From NCBI GenBank assembly GCA_004835665.1, contig RBKR01000005.1, positions 1,240,001-1,304,000 on the forward strand: a DNA stretch of 64,000 nucleotides. Direction: 5' to 3'. The stretch is from Phoma sp. XZ068. Taxonomy: Eukaryota; Ascomycota; Dothideomycetes; Pleosporales; Didymellaceae. Positions 24,237 through 35,823 of this stretch are shown in pieces. Below the pieces are notes generated by a model. That model made no database searches. It worked only from the letters and a program-made list of their open reading frames with translations, and was not told the origin of the DNA. How positions within the stretch are numbered: position 1 is the stretch's first letter; each line of letters opens with the position of its first letter. The position numbers were made by a program, and so were the translations under genes.

Positions 24237-24368
24237 GTTCGCCTTTACGTCACCATCCTGAGATTATACCTTACTCCTGCAATTGAATTTCTGGTCCGAC
24301 CTTAATTACTGCGCCTTCTTACTTGTAGACATCGTGCTCGAACCAACCAACTCCACACATCCACTACA

Positions 24369-25400
24369 ATGACCGCCCTATCCCGCCGCAACTCGCGCGG
24401 CTATAGCATCCTCTCTGATGACATGCACCCAAATCATCGTGCAGATCCACCACCACCCACCCGGCGCAACGGCATACGCGGCGTGCGCGCCGCATCGATT
24501 AACTTCGATGTCGCACCATCCACCGAAAGGTCACAGCCTACGCGCATAGCACCGCACTACTTTCTTCCACCTACGAATCCGAGCCCGTTCACAGGCACCT
24601 TAGAAGAGAGCCTCGACGCCATCCTAGAATGGGGCCAGATGCATCCAGCCACAATGTCAGTGGCAGATGCATTACTGCGACCAGTTTCCCCCTCGACGAA
24701 CTGGCCCGCCATCTTGTCCACTTCGTTCGGCAGCTCTAGTACCTTGCCACCAGAGTTATCCCGTTTCCTACTAGAGTCCTTTATTTTCTTAGTGACCCGA
24801 AAATTGCTCCCCGAGCAAATCGCCGAAAACAGAGCATCCATGGCGCGCCTGTATGACAGGAAGAAACACCTCGCGATACGGCTGGTGCTGCGATACGATA
24901 TGCTGCGTGAGTGGTGTGTGGGCGATGGACCGGTAGGGAAGAGGGACATTAGTGTCGCTTCAGTTCCACCTCCTCCCCATACAAACAAGAACTGGAAGCC
25001 TGTTGACAGCCCCCTGAAAGACATCCCATTGGAGAATGGGGAGTGCACCAGGAGGGAGCTGATGCCGAATATATGGCCTACGCTGATAGCTGCGCCTGCG
25101 GGCGGGTTTTCGACGCATGGCGTGAGGGAGCGGATGAAGCATTATGTGACGCCTTTTGACGACTACCTACTACTAAGAGATGAGGAGGTGAAATGTTGGA
25201 GTGATAAGATGCTCGTTGCGAGGGCAAGCCAGATTGTATTGCAGTGGCAGTGGTTGAGACAGAAGAATGAGACACTCGAGGAGATGGAGACGGGTGGCTG
25301 GGAGGAGCTGGACGGTAGGGCCGATGAGTGCGAGTGGATAGCTGAAAGAAGAGAGGTCGGGGTTGGGAGGGGCAGGAAGGGGAGTGAGGAGGGGGTATAG
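24369..25400 (+). CDS. unknown fungal protein, 343 aa
   Basis: A single uninterrupted frame begins at an ATG preceded by CACTACA and ends at a TAG. The N-terminal 75 residues are disordered (Pro/Arg-rich). The middle is helical and globular, with LEESLDAILEWGQMHPATMS, LSRFLLESFIFLVTRKLLPEQ and KKHLAIRLVLRYDMLREWC. A second part has NIWPTLIAAPAGGF and DDYLLLRDEEVKCWSDKM, and the tail is charged. No signal peptide or membrane helix is seen. I do not recognise a domain. Codon usage and open length support a real gene. It is convergent with the next minus-strand gene, with only about 160 bases between stops. Confidence 0.72.
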   Translation: MTALSRRNSRGYSILSDDMHPNHRADPPPPTRRNGIRGVRAASINFDVAPSTERSQPTRIAPHYFLPPTNPSPFTGTLEESLDAILEWGQMHPATMSVADALLRPVSPSTNWPAILSTSFGSSSTLPPELSRFLLESFIFLVTRKLLPEQIAENRASMARLYDRKKHLAIRLVLRYDMLREWCVGDGPVGKRDISVASVPPPPHTNKNWKPVDSPLKDIPLENGECTRRELMPNIWPTLIAAPAGGFSTHGVRERMKHYVTPFDDYLLLRDEEVKCWSDKMLVARASQIVLQWQWLRQKNETLEEMETGGWEELDGRADECEWIAERREVGVGRGRKGSEEGV

Positions 25401-25558
25401 CGATCGTAAGCATGGACTGACCTTTGTTTGAAGGATTACTTTGGAATGGATTGTACCGTACACAAGCCAAGGAAAGGCAAGAAATTACTTTGGAATCCTA
25501 CCGATCCTTATTAAACCACTCACTAAAGCTGGTATCGCGGCCAATACCCAGGTGGACC

Positions 25559-27420
25559 CTAATCCTCCTCAGTATCGCTTGGCACCGATGAAAGCGGTGA
25601 TCCGGACCCAAAAGATAGGAAGACGCTGCTCTTGCGGCTCGCTTTGATCTGCGGCGCCTTTCCCGACATCATCTCTAGCACCTCCAGCATGCCCAACAGT
25701 CGCCCTGAACTAGCTTGCATAAGCTCTCGTGCTTGCTTCTCCTCCCCAGCATTGCCTCTCTTGCCTCTGCCAGACCCATACGCGTTATGCCTTGCTTGAA
25801 TTCCAGTCTCCATAGCTTCTCTCAACCCATCTGTGGGCTTGAGCTCGTTCTCCGCCAGCATGAGCATGAAGAGCTGTTCAAGAATAAGCGAGACTTTAGC
25901 GTTCTCTGCAAAGCTCTGTCTACCGTGCAGAGGAAGTAGGATAGACTCGAAGTGGTCTTGTGTCGGGTCGTATCGGAAGTAGTCAGGTAGGGTGCCGCTG
26001 ACAAACGGTAGCAGCAGATTGGCGAGGAACATGACTTTCATGGGTCGAGGCACGGTGAGTGTGGTGAGGAATACGTTAAACAGCGCAGTTGGATGGAAGC
26101 GAATGTCCTCTACAACATTGTCGAACCAGTCGCTAAGTGTCGTGAAATATGTGGGAAGTTTGATCGCTACTTGGGCAATCTAAAACCTGTCAGCGTTGAC
26201 TTGATCATGGGGAGAAATCTAGACTCACCAACGCGAGGAGACGCTGTCGTAATGCTATTGCGTCGTTGCCACCTAACCGCTCTATAGCGTCGTGTAAGTT
26301 TAAACTGCCATTGTTGATGTCAGGCAGATCTAGTGGAGGAGTGGCACGGAACTTGCGCTCGATCGCTCGTGTGACCCGTGGCGGAGCATCCTTCATTTCT
26401 TCGTCGCTGTCGTAATCTGCCACTTCGCCCGTCTCGAAGTTGACTGTGCCCATTTTTTGTCTCTTGTTCGCGCTATCTGTCGGCTCCGAGGTCTCCCTTT
26501 CCCAGATCTCAGGGTAGTCCTTCATGGCGTCGGCCGATGCTATTGCAAAGACTGCCTTGACGATACGACGTCTCGTTGTTCGTGTCATCGACTGGCCCTC
26601 GCCAGCGATATAGCTCCATACAAGGCTTTGATGTAATGCAGCCTCGTGCCCTGTTTCGTCATGTTGACCTTGTCTGACACAAACATCCCAATCTGCTTCC
26701 AAGAAGTCCAACATAACTGTGAGCCAAAGATGCCATCTCTTCCACCGCTTCTTGTATGCAACAGAGCAATTGAATGCCCACCCAACTATGTGCCAGAAAT
26801 CATCAGCTTTGTACCACAGGCTCTTGTCGTTCGCCGCTTCGCAGTAGAGGTGGTCGATGTCATCGTCTTCCTCAGGAGAGAGACTTCGAGTAGCGTTCCT
26901 ATATCCACGCGGACGGCGTCGTGTGCGCTCTGTGGGAAAGGTGAAAGCCTGCCGTACGTAAGGATACGTCGGTGCTTCTATTGTGCTTATGAGACATTGT
27001 AGGTAGCGGAAGGCTGCGTCAGAGCCTTTGCTGGTCTCCTTTGAGGGTGTATTGAAAGTGTATGGGATGAGTGAGGCGGCGAGTGCGATCTGTGAGGGTG
27101 GCGGGAGAAAGCCAATGTATGGCTGTGCGGGAGTGGAGATGGAGGTTCCCGCTGCTAGCAGGCTGTAGAGGAACTCGTACGCGTTTGCAACTTCTTCACA
27201 TCAATATCTGTAGTTCGGAGGTGATGCGAAACTCACATTGAAAGCCCTCAATAAATGCTTTCGCGTGATTTGCGAGCTCGTATGTCGCTGGTCTGGTAGG
27301 GCGCCGTTGCGCGCGTCGCGGACGTATTCCTACCGCTTCAAGGGCTGCTGACGGCGCAATATCATTATTCAAGCGGTGCAATGACCTCCCTTGCGGCACC
27401 GCTGCTGCGGCCGTAGTCAT
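25559..27420 (-). CDS. conserved-looking protein of unknown function, 588 aa
   Basis: Three exons on the minus strand (27420-27237, 27190-26229, 26179-25559; introns 46 and 49 nt) join without frame conflict. The protein is helical and globular throughout. Notable stretches are ATYELANHAKAFIEGF, NAYEFLYSLLAAGTSI, KADDFWHIVGWAFNCSV followed by a Trp-rich YKKRWKRWHLWLTVMLDF, an acidic DYDSDEEMKDAP insert, and a C-terminal part from RPMKVMFLANLLLPFVSG. No signal peptide, and the hydrophobic runs look like buried helices rather than membrane spans. A helical-repeat scaffold is possible, but I cannot assign a family. The ATG at 27420 is the first in frame and opens a smooth N-terminus. Confidence 0.75.
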
Positions 27421-27772
27421 GGCGGGTGTGCTTTGGCCAACATTGAGAGAGGTGCGGAAAGTCGAGGTGGGTAACAGACGCGTCGCACTTTCGCGTGGTC
27501 ACGTTCGCCTGACGCAACGCGAGCATGCAACGGAGTCAATCGAATACCGTTTGGAAGCGGTTGATCTCCTCAGCTCATGTGTCGTTCAAGTTTACAAACC
27601 CCTCAATTGTCACCCAGGTGCAGTCCTACATGTTTGCGTGTACAAAGAGTGTTTGCAATACATCCAGGGAAGAGAACGCACTGTTGCAAAAAGATACGCA
27701 CTACAATTGCAGCACAACCCACAAAGGACAGATGAGAGACAAAGCGATGGCAAAAAGAAAAAAGTAATCTTA
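27421..27772. other. intergenic, tRNA-Ser 3' flank
   Basis: Between the unknown gene's start and the tRNA. An open frame at 27419-27853 on the plus strand runs straight through the antisense of the tRNA and is not considered coding. Confidence 0.5.
27758..27763 (-). terminator. RNA polymerase III T-run after tRNA-Ser
   Basis: Six consecutive T residues on the minus strand lie about 10 bases beyond the tRNA 3' end, the usual Pol III stop. Confidence 0.7.
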
Positions 27773-27871
27773 CGACAGCGGCAGGATTCGAACCTGCGCG
27801 GCCGAAGCCATATGATATCTAGTAGATGGACTCGTTCGAGTCATACCCATTAACCACTCTGGCACGCTGTC
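27773..27871 (-). tRNA. tRNA-Ser(CGA) with an intron
   Basis: The minus strand folds as a class II tRNA. The acceptor stem pairs GACAGCG with CGCTGTC, discriminator G. The D-loop reads AGTGGTTAA, the variable arm is GGC-TTCG-GCC, and the T-arm is GCAGG-TTCGAAT-CCTGC. The anticodon stem pairs TATGA with TCATA around CT-CGA, giving anticodon CGA. An intron of about 18 nt starts one base 3' of the anticodon, the standard nuclear position. Introns in tRNA-Ser(CGA) are known from yeast. Confidence 0.93.
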
Positions 27872-28427
27872 TTTGATTGGTTAGTAATCAAATTGGGCTT
27901 TATATATACTCATAAATATTTCATTGAATGCACGAGAATGGTGGTCAAGATTTGCGCATGAACGCAGACTTGCTCCGAAGCTGTTGAGGGGTAGTAAGGA
28001 GGCCTCGATCCACTGCGGGGTCTTTTCGAACCTCAAGCGAGGCTTTGCGCGCACATGTCAGGCTTACCTCTCGAATGGCTATCAACAAATCTGTGTTCTT
28101 TGAAGGAGAATGTGCTAGGGTTTTCGAGTGCTATAGGAATGCCCACCAATGCTCATTTCTGAATTTCTTCTCGCGCGCACGTGAATTGTGGAGAAGTCTC
28201 TGTACAGTGCACCTACTGATGAACTGACTTTGATCAAGCCTTGATATGACAGAGCTCCTCAAATGCGAACAACAGGCACAAAAAGAAGAATTTAAATCGA
28301 ACTACTGTTGTGTTCGATGCACGCGGGCGGATGTTGGAGTCTCTACCAAACCTCCATTCTGTCCCCCGTCACCACCATCCCAAGAAAAACACAACAAACA
28401 GCAAAAAGAAACACTACTTAATACTGT
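27872..28427. other. spacer between the two tRNA genes
   Basis: No protein gene is seen. The TATATATA-like stretch near 27900 lies just upstream (minus strand) of tRNA-Ser and may aid TFIIIB binding. A five-T run for tRNA-Glu lies near 28403-28407 on the minus strand. Confidence 0.5.
28403..28407 (-). terminator. RNA polymerase III T-run after tRNA-Glu
   Basis: Five T residues on the minus strand about 20 bases past the tRNA-Glu 3' end. Confidence 0.55.
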
Positions 28428-28520
28428 TTCCGGTACCGGGAATCGAACCCGGGTCTTTCCGGTGCTTCAATCGAGTGATCGGTTGAAAGCGGAATATCCT
28501 AGCCTCTGGACTATACCGGA
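28428..28520 (-). tRNA. tRNA-Glu(TTC) with an intron
   Basis: Minus strand. The acceptor stem pairs TCCGGTA with TACCGGA, discriminator A. The D-arm is GTCC-AGAGGCTA-GGAT and the T-arm CCGGG-TTCGATT-CCCGG. The anticodon stem pairs TTCCG with CGGAA around CT-TTC-A, giving anticodon TTC. A 21-nt intron follows position 37; the mature tRNA is 72 nt plus CCA. Confidence 0.94.
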
Positions 28521-29323
28521 GATGGTATTGTTGATGAAAGAAAGTTTGCCGGTAATATTTATAACGCCACACATATCAGCGGCACAAATATAAATGTTGC
28601 TTGCTCTGTGGATTGATGCTTAAGTTAGTTGAAAAGTTGGCTGAGGGTGGATTGCCCCACATAGTTGGAAAGTGTGCGATGGGGGCCTTAGTCTTGTTAG
28701 GGTAGTGGGCTTACTGCTTACATTTCGGAAAGGATATCGGTATTAAAGATACGATGATGTACACTCGGCGCTATCTGGTGAATATTTCTTGGATTTGTGT
28801 AGGCAAGTTCTAAAATTGCATTTCCATAATCTGCCGGTGCAAACGGTCACTCCATGCGGCTGTCAACATCGCACACTATAGATAGCCTCATATCCCAGTA
28901 TCATCCTCAGTAAAAATGAATTCTCGAGTACTGCGACCCACAACATGGCTACTTCAATGTCAGCGAATCCAGGGCAGTGGCATCACGAATCAGCCCAGAG
29001 CAATCCTGCGAACCTTCTAATCTGAACAAGTAGGGCTGCTGTAGATCTATTTGTAGAAAACGAAGGCGTTGTCATAGCACCGCCTTGCTGATTGAGAATC
29101 TGATGCCTTTGTTCTGGTTTCACAACAAAGGGAGTCACTGCCACGCCTCCAACTCGCAGGGTGCCTTGTTCGTTTCAGACACGTCCCTCACTATCTAAAT
29201 CGTCCGTTTGCTTGGTGAATAGAGACGCATATTATCACCTTTGAGTGATCATCTCTCTAAGATGGTGTCGCTGCGCGTCTTCACTAACTACTACACATTA
29301 AAAGCCTCTGATCATCACTGCAA
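28521..29323. other. intergenic, no gene seen
   Basis: An AT-richer gap of 0.8 kb before the degenerate SAT4-like gene. No coding, RNA or repeat feature is supported. Confidence 0.5.
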
Positions 29324-30608
29324 ATGCCGAAAGCTTTGCAGATCACTACGTATATCGCACCATGGGTCAGCTTTCTTGTTGCTATTGTCTCTTGCATACC
29401 CAGGTGCTACTGTTGCAGATACTTCAACCACAGCTGGAAAGCTGATGACTTCAATGGCTTTAGTTGTTGGCGTAAGTCTTCGGCGTGGTGTTTTTGCCCT
29501 GTATGATCTTGACTAAACAGTGTTTTAGGTATTTCTCCTCGGGGCATTAGGTCTCTGGCAAAGAGCGTTGTCCTTGGGTTGCTCAGGGTATGGATTGAAC
29601 GATGGCTCTTCGAAGAATGTCTCTGAACCACAGTAGAGGCGAACCAAACGACTGCAAATCCTTTTACCCAAGTGGCAAGATACTTACTGTCCGTCCTACG
29701 TCACTATGCCCTCCTGCGCATTCAGCTAACTGGTGTAGTGGTTCTTCGTCACTTCCATTGTCTACGATGCCGTGCTTCACTTCATAATTCGAACGGCCTT
29801 CTTTACTTTTTATACGCAGCTCTCAGCGCAGTCCAGCTTACGATTCTGGATTGGTGTGGCGTTCGGGATGAATGGGATGCTACTCATCATTAACGTTTTG
29901 ATCATCGTTTTCCGATGTAAACCAGTTACAGCAGCCTTCAGACCGTTGGAACGCATGACCGCACAATGTATGGATGCAGGACTCGCCCTATTTGCGCCAG
30001 CCGTTTTGGTAGCTCCAGGATAGCGCTTCAACCTCGATTGCATCTAATGTTTGGTATATAACTCTCTACTCAACCTATATGTCCTGGTGTTACCTATGCC
30101 AACGTTCTACTCGATTCGACTGCCGACGCGGCGCAAAGTGTACATGTGTTGTATGTTCACCATCGGTGGTGCTGCTGTCTCGCTTGGCTTCATTCGCATA
30201 CACTCTATGCGAATCCTCAATCCAGAAACGAGCATATTCAGAGAAATGGGTGAGATGATGATCGTGGGTTCTCTTGGAATGAGTCTTGCTGCAGTTGCCC
30301 ACAACCTTCCCTCAATGAGAATCTTCTGCACCCATGTATCGACATGTCGCTCAAAACCCAAGGGTACGTCGTATCAGCGCTGCAATATTAGTGCGCAAGA
30401 AAAGGTGGACTCGACTACAACGTGTGGTCTCGGTAGTGCTGCGTATGGGATGGGTAGCTTCTTGGGGCCGATGCAGCCTACAGCGAGCGCGACGAGTTTC
30501 GTGGACCGACAGCTTCTTCCTCTTCCAAAGGTTCCAGAACAACCACGATACCCCACTATCGATGTCGGCTTTGGTTTGCGGCCCCGTACGCCTCCGAGCA
30601 TTACTTGA
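29324..30608 (+). pseudogene. degenerate SAT4 / Pth11-like membrane protein gene
   Basis: Fragments in order match the same family as the gene at 22.8-24.1 kb: YFNHSWKADDF after TM1, MALVVG, VYDAVLHFIIRTAFFTFYTQL, RFWIGVAFGMNGMLLIINV, and YVLVLPMPTFYSIRLPTRRK followed by two more membrane segments and a hydrophilic tail ending 30608. They do not join into one frame. WKADDF and MALVVG are one base out of register near 29450. A TAG interrupts the frame near 29633 with no donor/acceptor pair that repairs it. The step into YVLVLPMP at about 30060 also lacks an acceptor in the right phase. Either the gene is decayed or the sequence has several indel errors. Probably non-functional; the last 550 bases are the best preserved. 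Confidence 0.65.
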
Positions 30609-32321
30609 GTTGTTTGATATGCATTGAATGACCGGTCACCCGCGGTTCGACTTCTGAACTTACTTAGGCAGTTGGGTACTGCCCGAATACTTATAGCAAA
30701 TGCTGCATTCATCTCTGAGATAAATCGCAATAAAGCAACAAATACAATCTGTGTCGCTTGTCCGTGGAACCGCCTTTCTTGTGTCACGTTCGTGAAGTTG
30801 GAGGCTGCCCACGCTTAAGCACTGAAGGATAGTTTTAGCGCGACAACCGCCCCTCACCTGCAGCTCAATGATCGCCGACACTGTTCACTCCGCGTCTTTC
30901 GATTCTGTCGGTGATTGATCCTCGAGTCTTATAAATGTTACCTCGACATTGGTGGAAGTACCGTGAGCCAGCGACCGATTAAGATGTGCCGGCTGGCGCA
31001 AGATCATGCCAGCATCATGCCAGCTGAAGTACCTCGAAAGGCGAATCGTCTATCGACACACGCATCTCAGGCCACACACAGCTTCATCGATGCGCTTGCG
31101 CAGAACAGTAGCAAGCGAGTCCAGCACGCACAAGAGGTTCTCGCTACGCATTGCAAGCCCCCTTGGTTGGCCTTACAGGACACAACAGACATGTACGAGG
31201 TACTCAATCCTGTATCATTGGCTAGCGAATAAGCAAGTCTTGGGCATGATGTGTCGCTTCTCATGTCGATTGGTCGAACGGCACGATGAAGGCTCCAGAC
31301 ATCTGCACTCATGCGCTGAGAAAAGTACCTCGTATCCGGAATGCGCGAAGTTCAGGCAGCCTCGTGTCCAGCCGTTGTACATCACCGCACGTTTTCAGCA
31401 ATGTGTGGGGTCGACACATCGACCCTCGGCTCTTTCAAGTAACCCCGTCATTCTCCAGACTGCTTTGGGACGGGTCTCGAGCTTTCTCTGCCCGTTACAG
31501 CTTCCACCACCTTCATCGATCCCGAACGCTGGCGCCATACGCGATGTCAAGATCCTTGGCCATTATCTTAACTAAGGCCGGTCCGTCGACGATCCGATTG
31601 GTCAATGCATCTAAAACCAGATACCTACATCGACTTGTCAATAGAGACGGCACGAAGCTAAGCTAGATAATACGTCGAATTTCTCAAGAACCTAGGACGA
31701 AAATAGGACCGAGTCGCGCTGTCAAGATACATGCCTTAGCCGTAGGACCACGGGCGGTGTGGTATGTTCGGCCCCTGGTTCTAACCTTCACCACCTGGAA
31801 GTTGATGTTAAGCCTGGCTTAAATCTTTCCGTGCGCATAACACCGTGATCGGTGAAAAGCGAAGCTGAAAACCTTGAACAGCCCGCCGCTGTGGTATCGG
31901 CTTCATGAGGCTTATGCAAGGCTGCCTCTTGGTACCATGAACAGAACGCCTGCCTCGGCTACGATTAACCCTGCTGCTCTATCCTAGACACATATTATCG
32001 ATCCGTTGAATGCTCTACATGGTGGCGGCAAAAGGGCTGGCTGTGATAGTTCCGAATCAGTCCCGGGAATGGCATACTGTAAGCTCGTGTGATCCTGCCT
32101 GCAGAAATCATTGTCACCGAGACTACTAGCATAGACGGACAACATGGCTTCCAGACTCGCTTTGGACTATCAGCTACGCCTCGAAACATTTGTAAACAGC
32201 AAGTATAAAGGAACACACACATAATGCTCTTTTGAGAATAACAAGTATCGGCTTTTACCTCCTCTCTTAACGACCAAATCAACGGGGCGCGTCACAGCGA
32301 CTGTGTTGATGCTCTGAGACC
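30609..32321. other. 1.7 kb intergenic, no gene seen
   Basis: Several overlapping open frames (for example 31006-31575 and 31286-31666, plus) are Arg/Ser/His-rich with no family character and were not accepted. A direct duplication of ATCATGCCAGC lies near 31000-31022. Confidence 0.45.
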
Positions 32322-35300
32322 ATGTCTACTTTCAAGTTGTTTTTTCTTGGTCTCGCAGGCGCTGTTGCAGTTACGGCTCTCCCGAGCGCTGCACCCCGGA
32401 TTATCTTCAATACAGATGATTCTGTAGGACCAAGCGCCTCTACCGAATATAATCCCATACCAGAACATATCTTCCCGCCTGGCTCCATCCCTACATTACG
32501 ACCAGTTGTCCCTGCGTCTCACGATGTCGATCATCTGGACAATCTTATTCCATGTCAGCCTGACGCCGGAACGCCCCTGCACTATGCCCAGGAAAACGAA
32601 CATGGGAATTTTGATGGCGGCATGTTTGGCATCTTGACACCTGTCTTCGAAACCCACTCTATCGTCCTGGATCACGCCGCAACTGCTACAAAAGTCGAAA
32701 TGCTGAATGAGAACGAACTTCTGATCGCCTTCGATGATTCAAGCGTGTTCCTACATGCCATGGATAAATGGGAGAACATCGCCGATTTAGTGTTCATCAC
32801 ATTCACACCTGGTTGTGGCGACTTTGAGAAGCACGACCGGTGCTACTTCCATGCAAGCAGGTTGACTTTCTATCCAGCGAAACGTGTCGTCATTGCTCAG
32901 GGCCAAGCAAAAGCTATGAAGGATGTAACTAGCTCATTCACCATCTCCTTTGGCTCATACCATGATCGGAATGCACCTGGTCGAGTCCTGAAAGCTAGGC
33001 AAGCCGCAGATCCAACTGTGACTATCACAGCCCCTGGTGTTTCAGCTCCAACCAACGCAGTCGTAGAGTATGATTTTGATCCTGATGCACATGATTGCAC
33101 CGCTCCGAAGGACAACAAATATGGCTTACCGACTACCTGCCTTGGAGAGTACTTCGATGACGATTTGGATGAAGAGCTGGGGTTCAAGGACGCTACCGAG
33201 TTCCCATGGAGTGAATACTATCTTAGCGTCTTTACTGGACGAAGCGGAAGCGATGACACCCTCACATTGGAAACGAGACAATTTCCTGGGGCAGCCACAG
33301 TAAAGGAGCTCGCTCGCAAGGCTGCGGAAGAGGCCAAAAAGAAGGCTAAAGGGCTCAAGGACAAGACTGTTGCTGCTGTAAAGACAACTGCCAATGTAAT
33401 CAAGAATAGCACCCAGGCGATCATCAATGGTGTCGGGAATGTTGTCTTTGGCAGGCCATTCACCACGGGTAAGAATTGGGAGAACATCCGCGTCCCAACT
33501 CCCAAAAACAGCGACGAGTGCAAGAAGAACGATAAGTCATGCAAACCTGGAAAAGATGCTAAGCCTGTTGAGTCCCCTTGGGGTGGGGATGCGATTCTGA
33601 TGAAATCATTCGGTAAGAGTCCGGATGAGAAGGAGATTGTGAAGGGCAAGAAGACCAAGACACGAGTCAGCGGGAGATTCCTCAACGTTTACTGCGTTGA
33701 TTGTGGCTTTGTTGGAGGTCTGAAGCTCAAAGGCACAGTCACTATCAAAAACATCGAAGGGATCACAGAGGGTTCGATTGAGGCCGAGCTAACATCCACT
33801 ATCAAGTTTGGTTTGGGCGTTTTTGGGCAGTGGTCGGAGGAGGTCAAATACGACCAGAGCTTTTTCACGATTCCTCTCTCGCCTTTCACCATTGGAGCAG
33901 CGACTGTGGGAACATATGCTACAGTTGGTGGACGCTTCACACTCACGGCAAACCTCACTGGTCACGCGCTTGCCCGTGCAGATGTCGATCTGGGAACCGC
34001 CAAATTCAAGTACGACCTAGTCAAGCGAACCAGCACGAAGACCAATCTGCAACCTCAATTTGTACCAAGGTTTGAGGCTGAGGGTGAGATCACGCTGGGG
34101 TCAACACTTGGTATCCCGGTCGCTCTCAACATTGGCATCGACTTCCTCAGTGGCTGCAAGAAGTGCAAGGGCGAGATTGGTATCGAGACGTACCCTCACA
34201 TAAATGCTGAGGCTAAATTTGCTGTCGAAGCGCAAGCCACGCGTGGCTCGCAGTCTGGTGGTATCAAGGCAAGCGATGGTTGTAAAGGCGTCGCCGCTGA
34301 GATCTCACTTGGTAATAAGATTTCCGCCAAGTTCAATGGTTTCGGACTGATTGAGAAGAATTGGGACATCCATGAGGCCAAGGGACTATTTCCAAAGAGC
34401 TTTTGCTTTGGGTAAGTCTAACCAAACGTCTAGTCTGAAGGTTGCTAAGTCATTCCTAGCAAGGAGGTTGAGAAGCGTGGATCGCTCCACCGTCGCGCCC
34501 AGAATTCTTCCGACTGGGTATCCTCCAACACTATTGAAGCACCTTCGAATGGAACCACGAATAGCTCCGAAACTGTCGATTTGACGTCACTTGTTGTTCC
34601 CGACTCCGAATATGCCAGCTTTGATCCCACCAACGTGGCCATCTTGTCATATCCTCTCGAACAGGAGGGTCTTGAGGGCTATTGGCAGACAACCATTAAC
34701 TATGGCGGCAAGACTGACGACTCTGTTCTCTTCGTTGCATGTAACGATGGCAACGTATTCGTCATGGAGAACACTACCCTGGTTAACCTACCCTTCTACC
34801 AGTCATGCCAGTTCCTCTGGGGCGGCATTGATGGCGTGATCTTCGATGCACCCGGCGATAGTATCCTGCACTTCTACAATAACACCATGGCCGTAGCTGG
34901 TGTGAGTCGACTCCGTGTCGCTGGTGAAGACGAGCTTCCCACCCAGGCTGTTCTTTCGTAAGTTGACACCCATCAATATCGCCAACTACGGTATTGGGCT
35001 AACCAGATACCACAGTGCCCTTGTCCCTTACAATGGCGGTACTGAAGACGCCTCTCAAGACTTCCTCATTGCCAATGACGTCGACGGCAACGTCTTCTAC
35101 CCGATTGTTTGCACATACTCTGATGGCCACCCTTCACGAATCTTCGTCGCTTCCGAAATCACAAGCGGCATCGAAACGCTTAAGTCTCCCGATGTACGGT
35201 ACAGCATAACCGGTGGTGTTGTTGCCGATTGCAATTTCCTATACATCAACTGGGGCGCCTCCAATGATCATGAGTGGGCAAGTGTCGGCACGCAGGTCGA

Positions 35301-35442
35301 CGAGTTGTATGAGCAGAATCCCATTGAGTTCGAGTTCGATGAATCGAATTTCAACGAAGATGGGGATTTCGTTCAGACAATTGCTGCTGGGGATGATGAG
35401 GAAGCTGTGTCAGACTTACCTGACGATTTCTTTGACGAGTAG
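32322..35442 (+). CDS. large secreted protein of unknown function, 1004 aa
   Basis: Three exons (32322-34411, 34460-34957, 35016-35442; introns 48 and 58 nt). The N-terminus is a clear signal peptide (FKLFFLGLAGAVAVTALPSA). Residues about 80-230 form one conserved-looking module (VLDHAATATKVEML to FTISFGSYH); about 450-690 form a second, beta-rich module with paired Cys (VYCVDCGF, SGCKKCKG). From memory these resemble fungal secreted domains catalogued as DUF7029 and DUF7223. The last 300 residues contain a third acidic region with N-glycosylation sequons. Dibasic KR (about 702-703) and RR (about 708-709) sit exactly between the second module and the C-terminal part, as kexin sites would. No membrane anchor or GPI signal is seen. 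Enzymatic function unknown. Confidence 0.85.
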
Positions 35443-35823
35443 CCGCAGGGGGGTTGGAAGCATCATAGCGCGAGCTATGTAATGACAAATATAAAGAATT
35501 TAATGAATAAGACGATTAGTATCTTAATAAGTCTTGTATATCGAGTATGTGATAACTGACTCTGAACCGAACGGTGATATACATATGATCCAGCAGGATA
35601 GGATTTAGCCATAACAACTGTCTTTCTTGCCCCAGCCCAGCGCTGCGTTTTTCCTGTTTGTGATGTCTCAATACTTTAACAACTTTCAAAAAATCGAAAA
35701 TTTGTGATTTCAGATGTGACATTCATTTTGTCTAATCCCCAACTCTAAATGCTCAGTGGCAGTGGTATCGCTCGCTAAATCGCAAAAATGAAACACAATC
35801 TTCTCCTCACACTCTCCACACCA
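35443..35823. other. intergenic between convergent genes
   Basis: The 3' flanks of the secreted protein (plus) and the PAR32-like gene (minus). No coding signal. Confidence 0.5.

Noticed and set aside
27419..27853. 144-codon plus-strand frame
   Set aside because: It runs through the antisense of tRNA-Ser, and its C-terminus is the tRNA sequence in translation.
30960..31030. ATCATGCCAGC direct duplication
   Set aside because: Only two overlapping copies in a non-coding stretch; consistent with a small slippage event.
31006..31666. Overlapping plus-strand frames of 126-189 codons
   Set aside because: Two frames overlap each other for 300 bases, both Arg/Ser/His-rich with no hydrophobic core or family resemblance.
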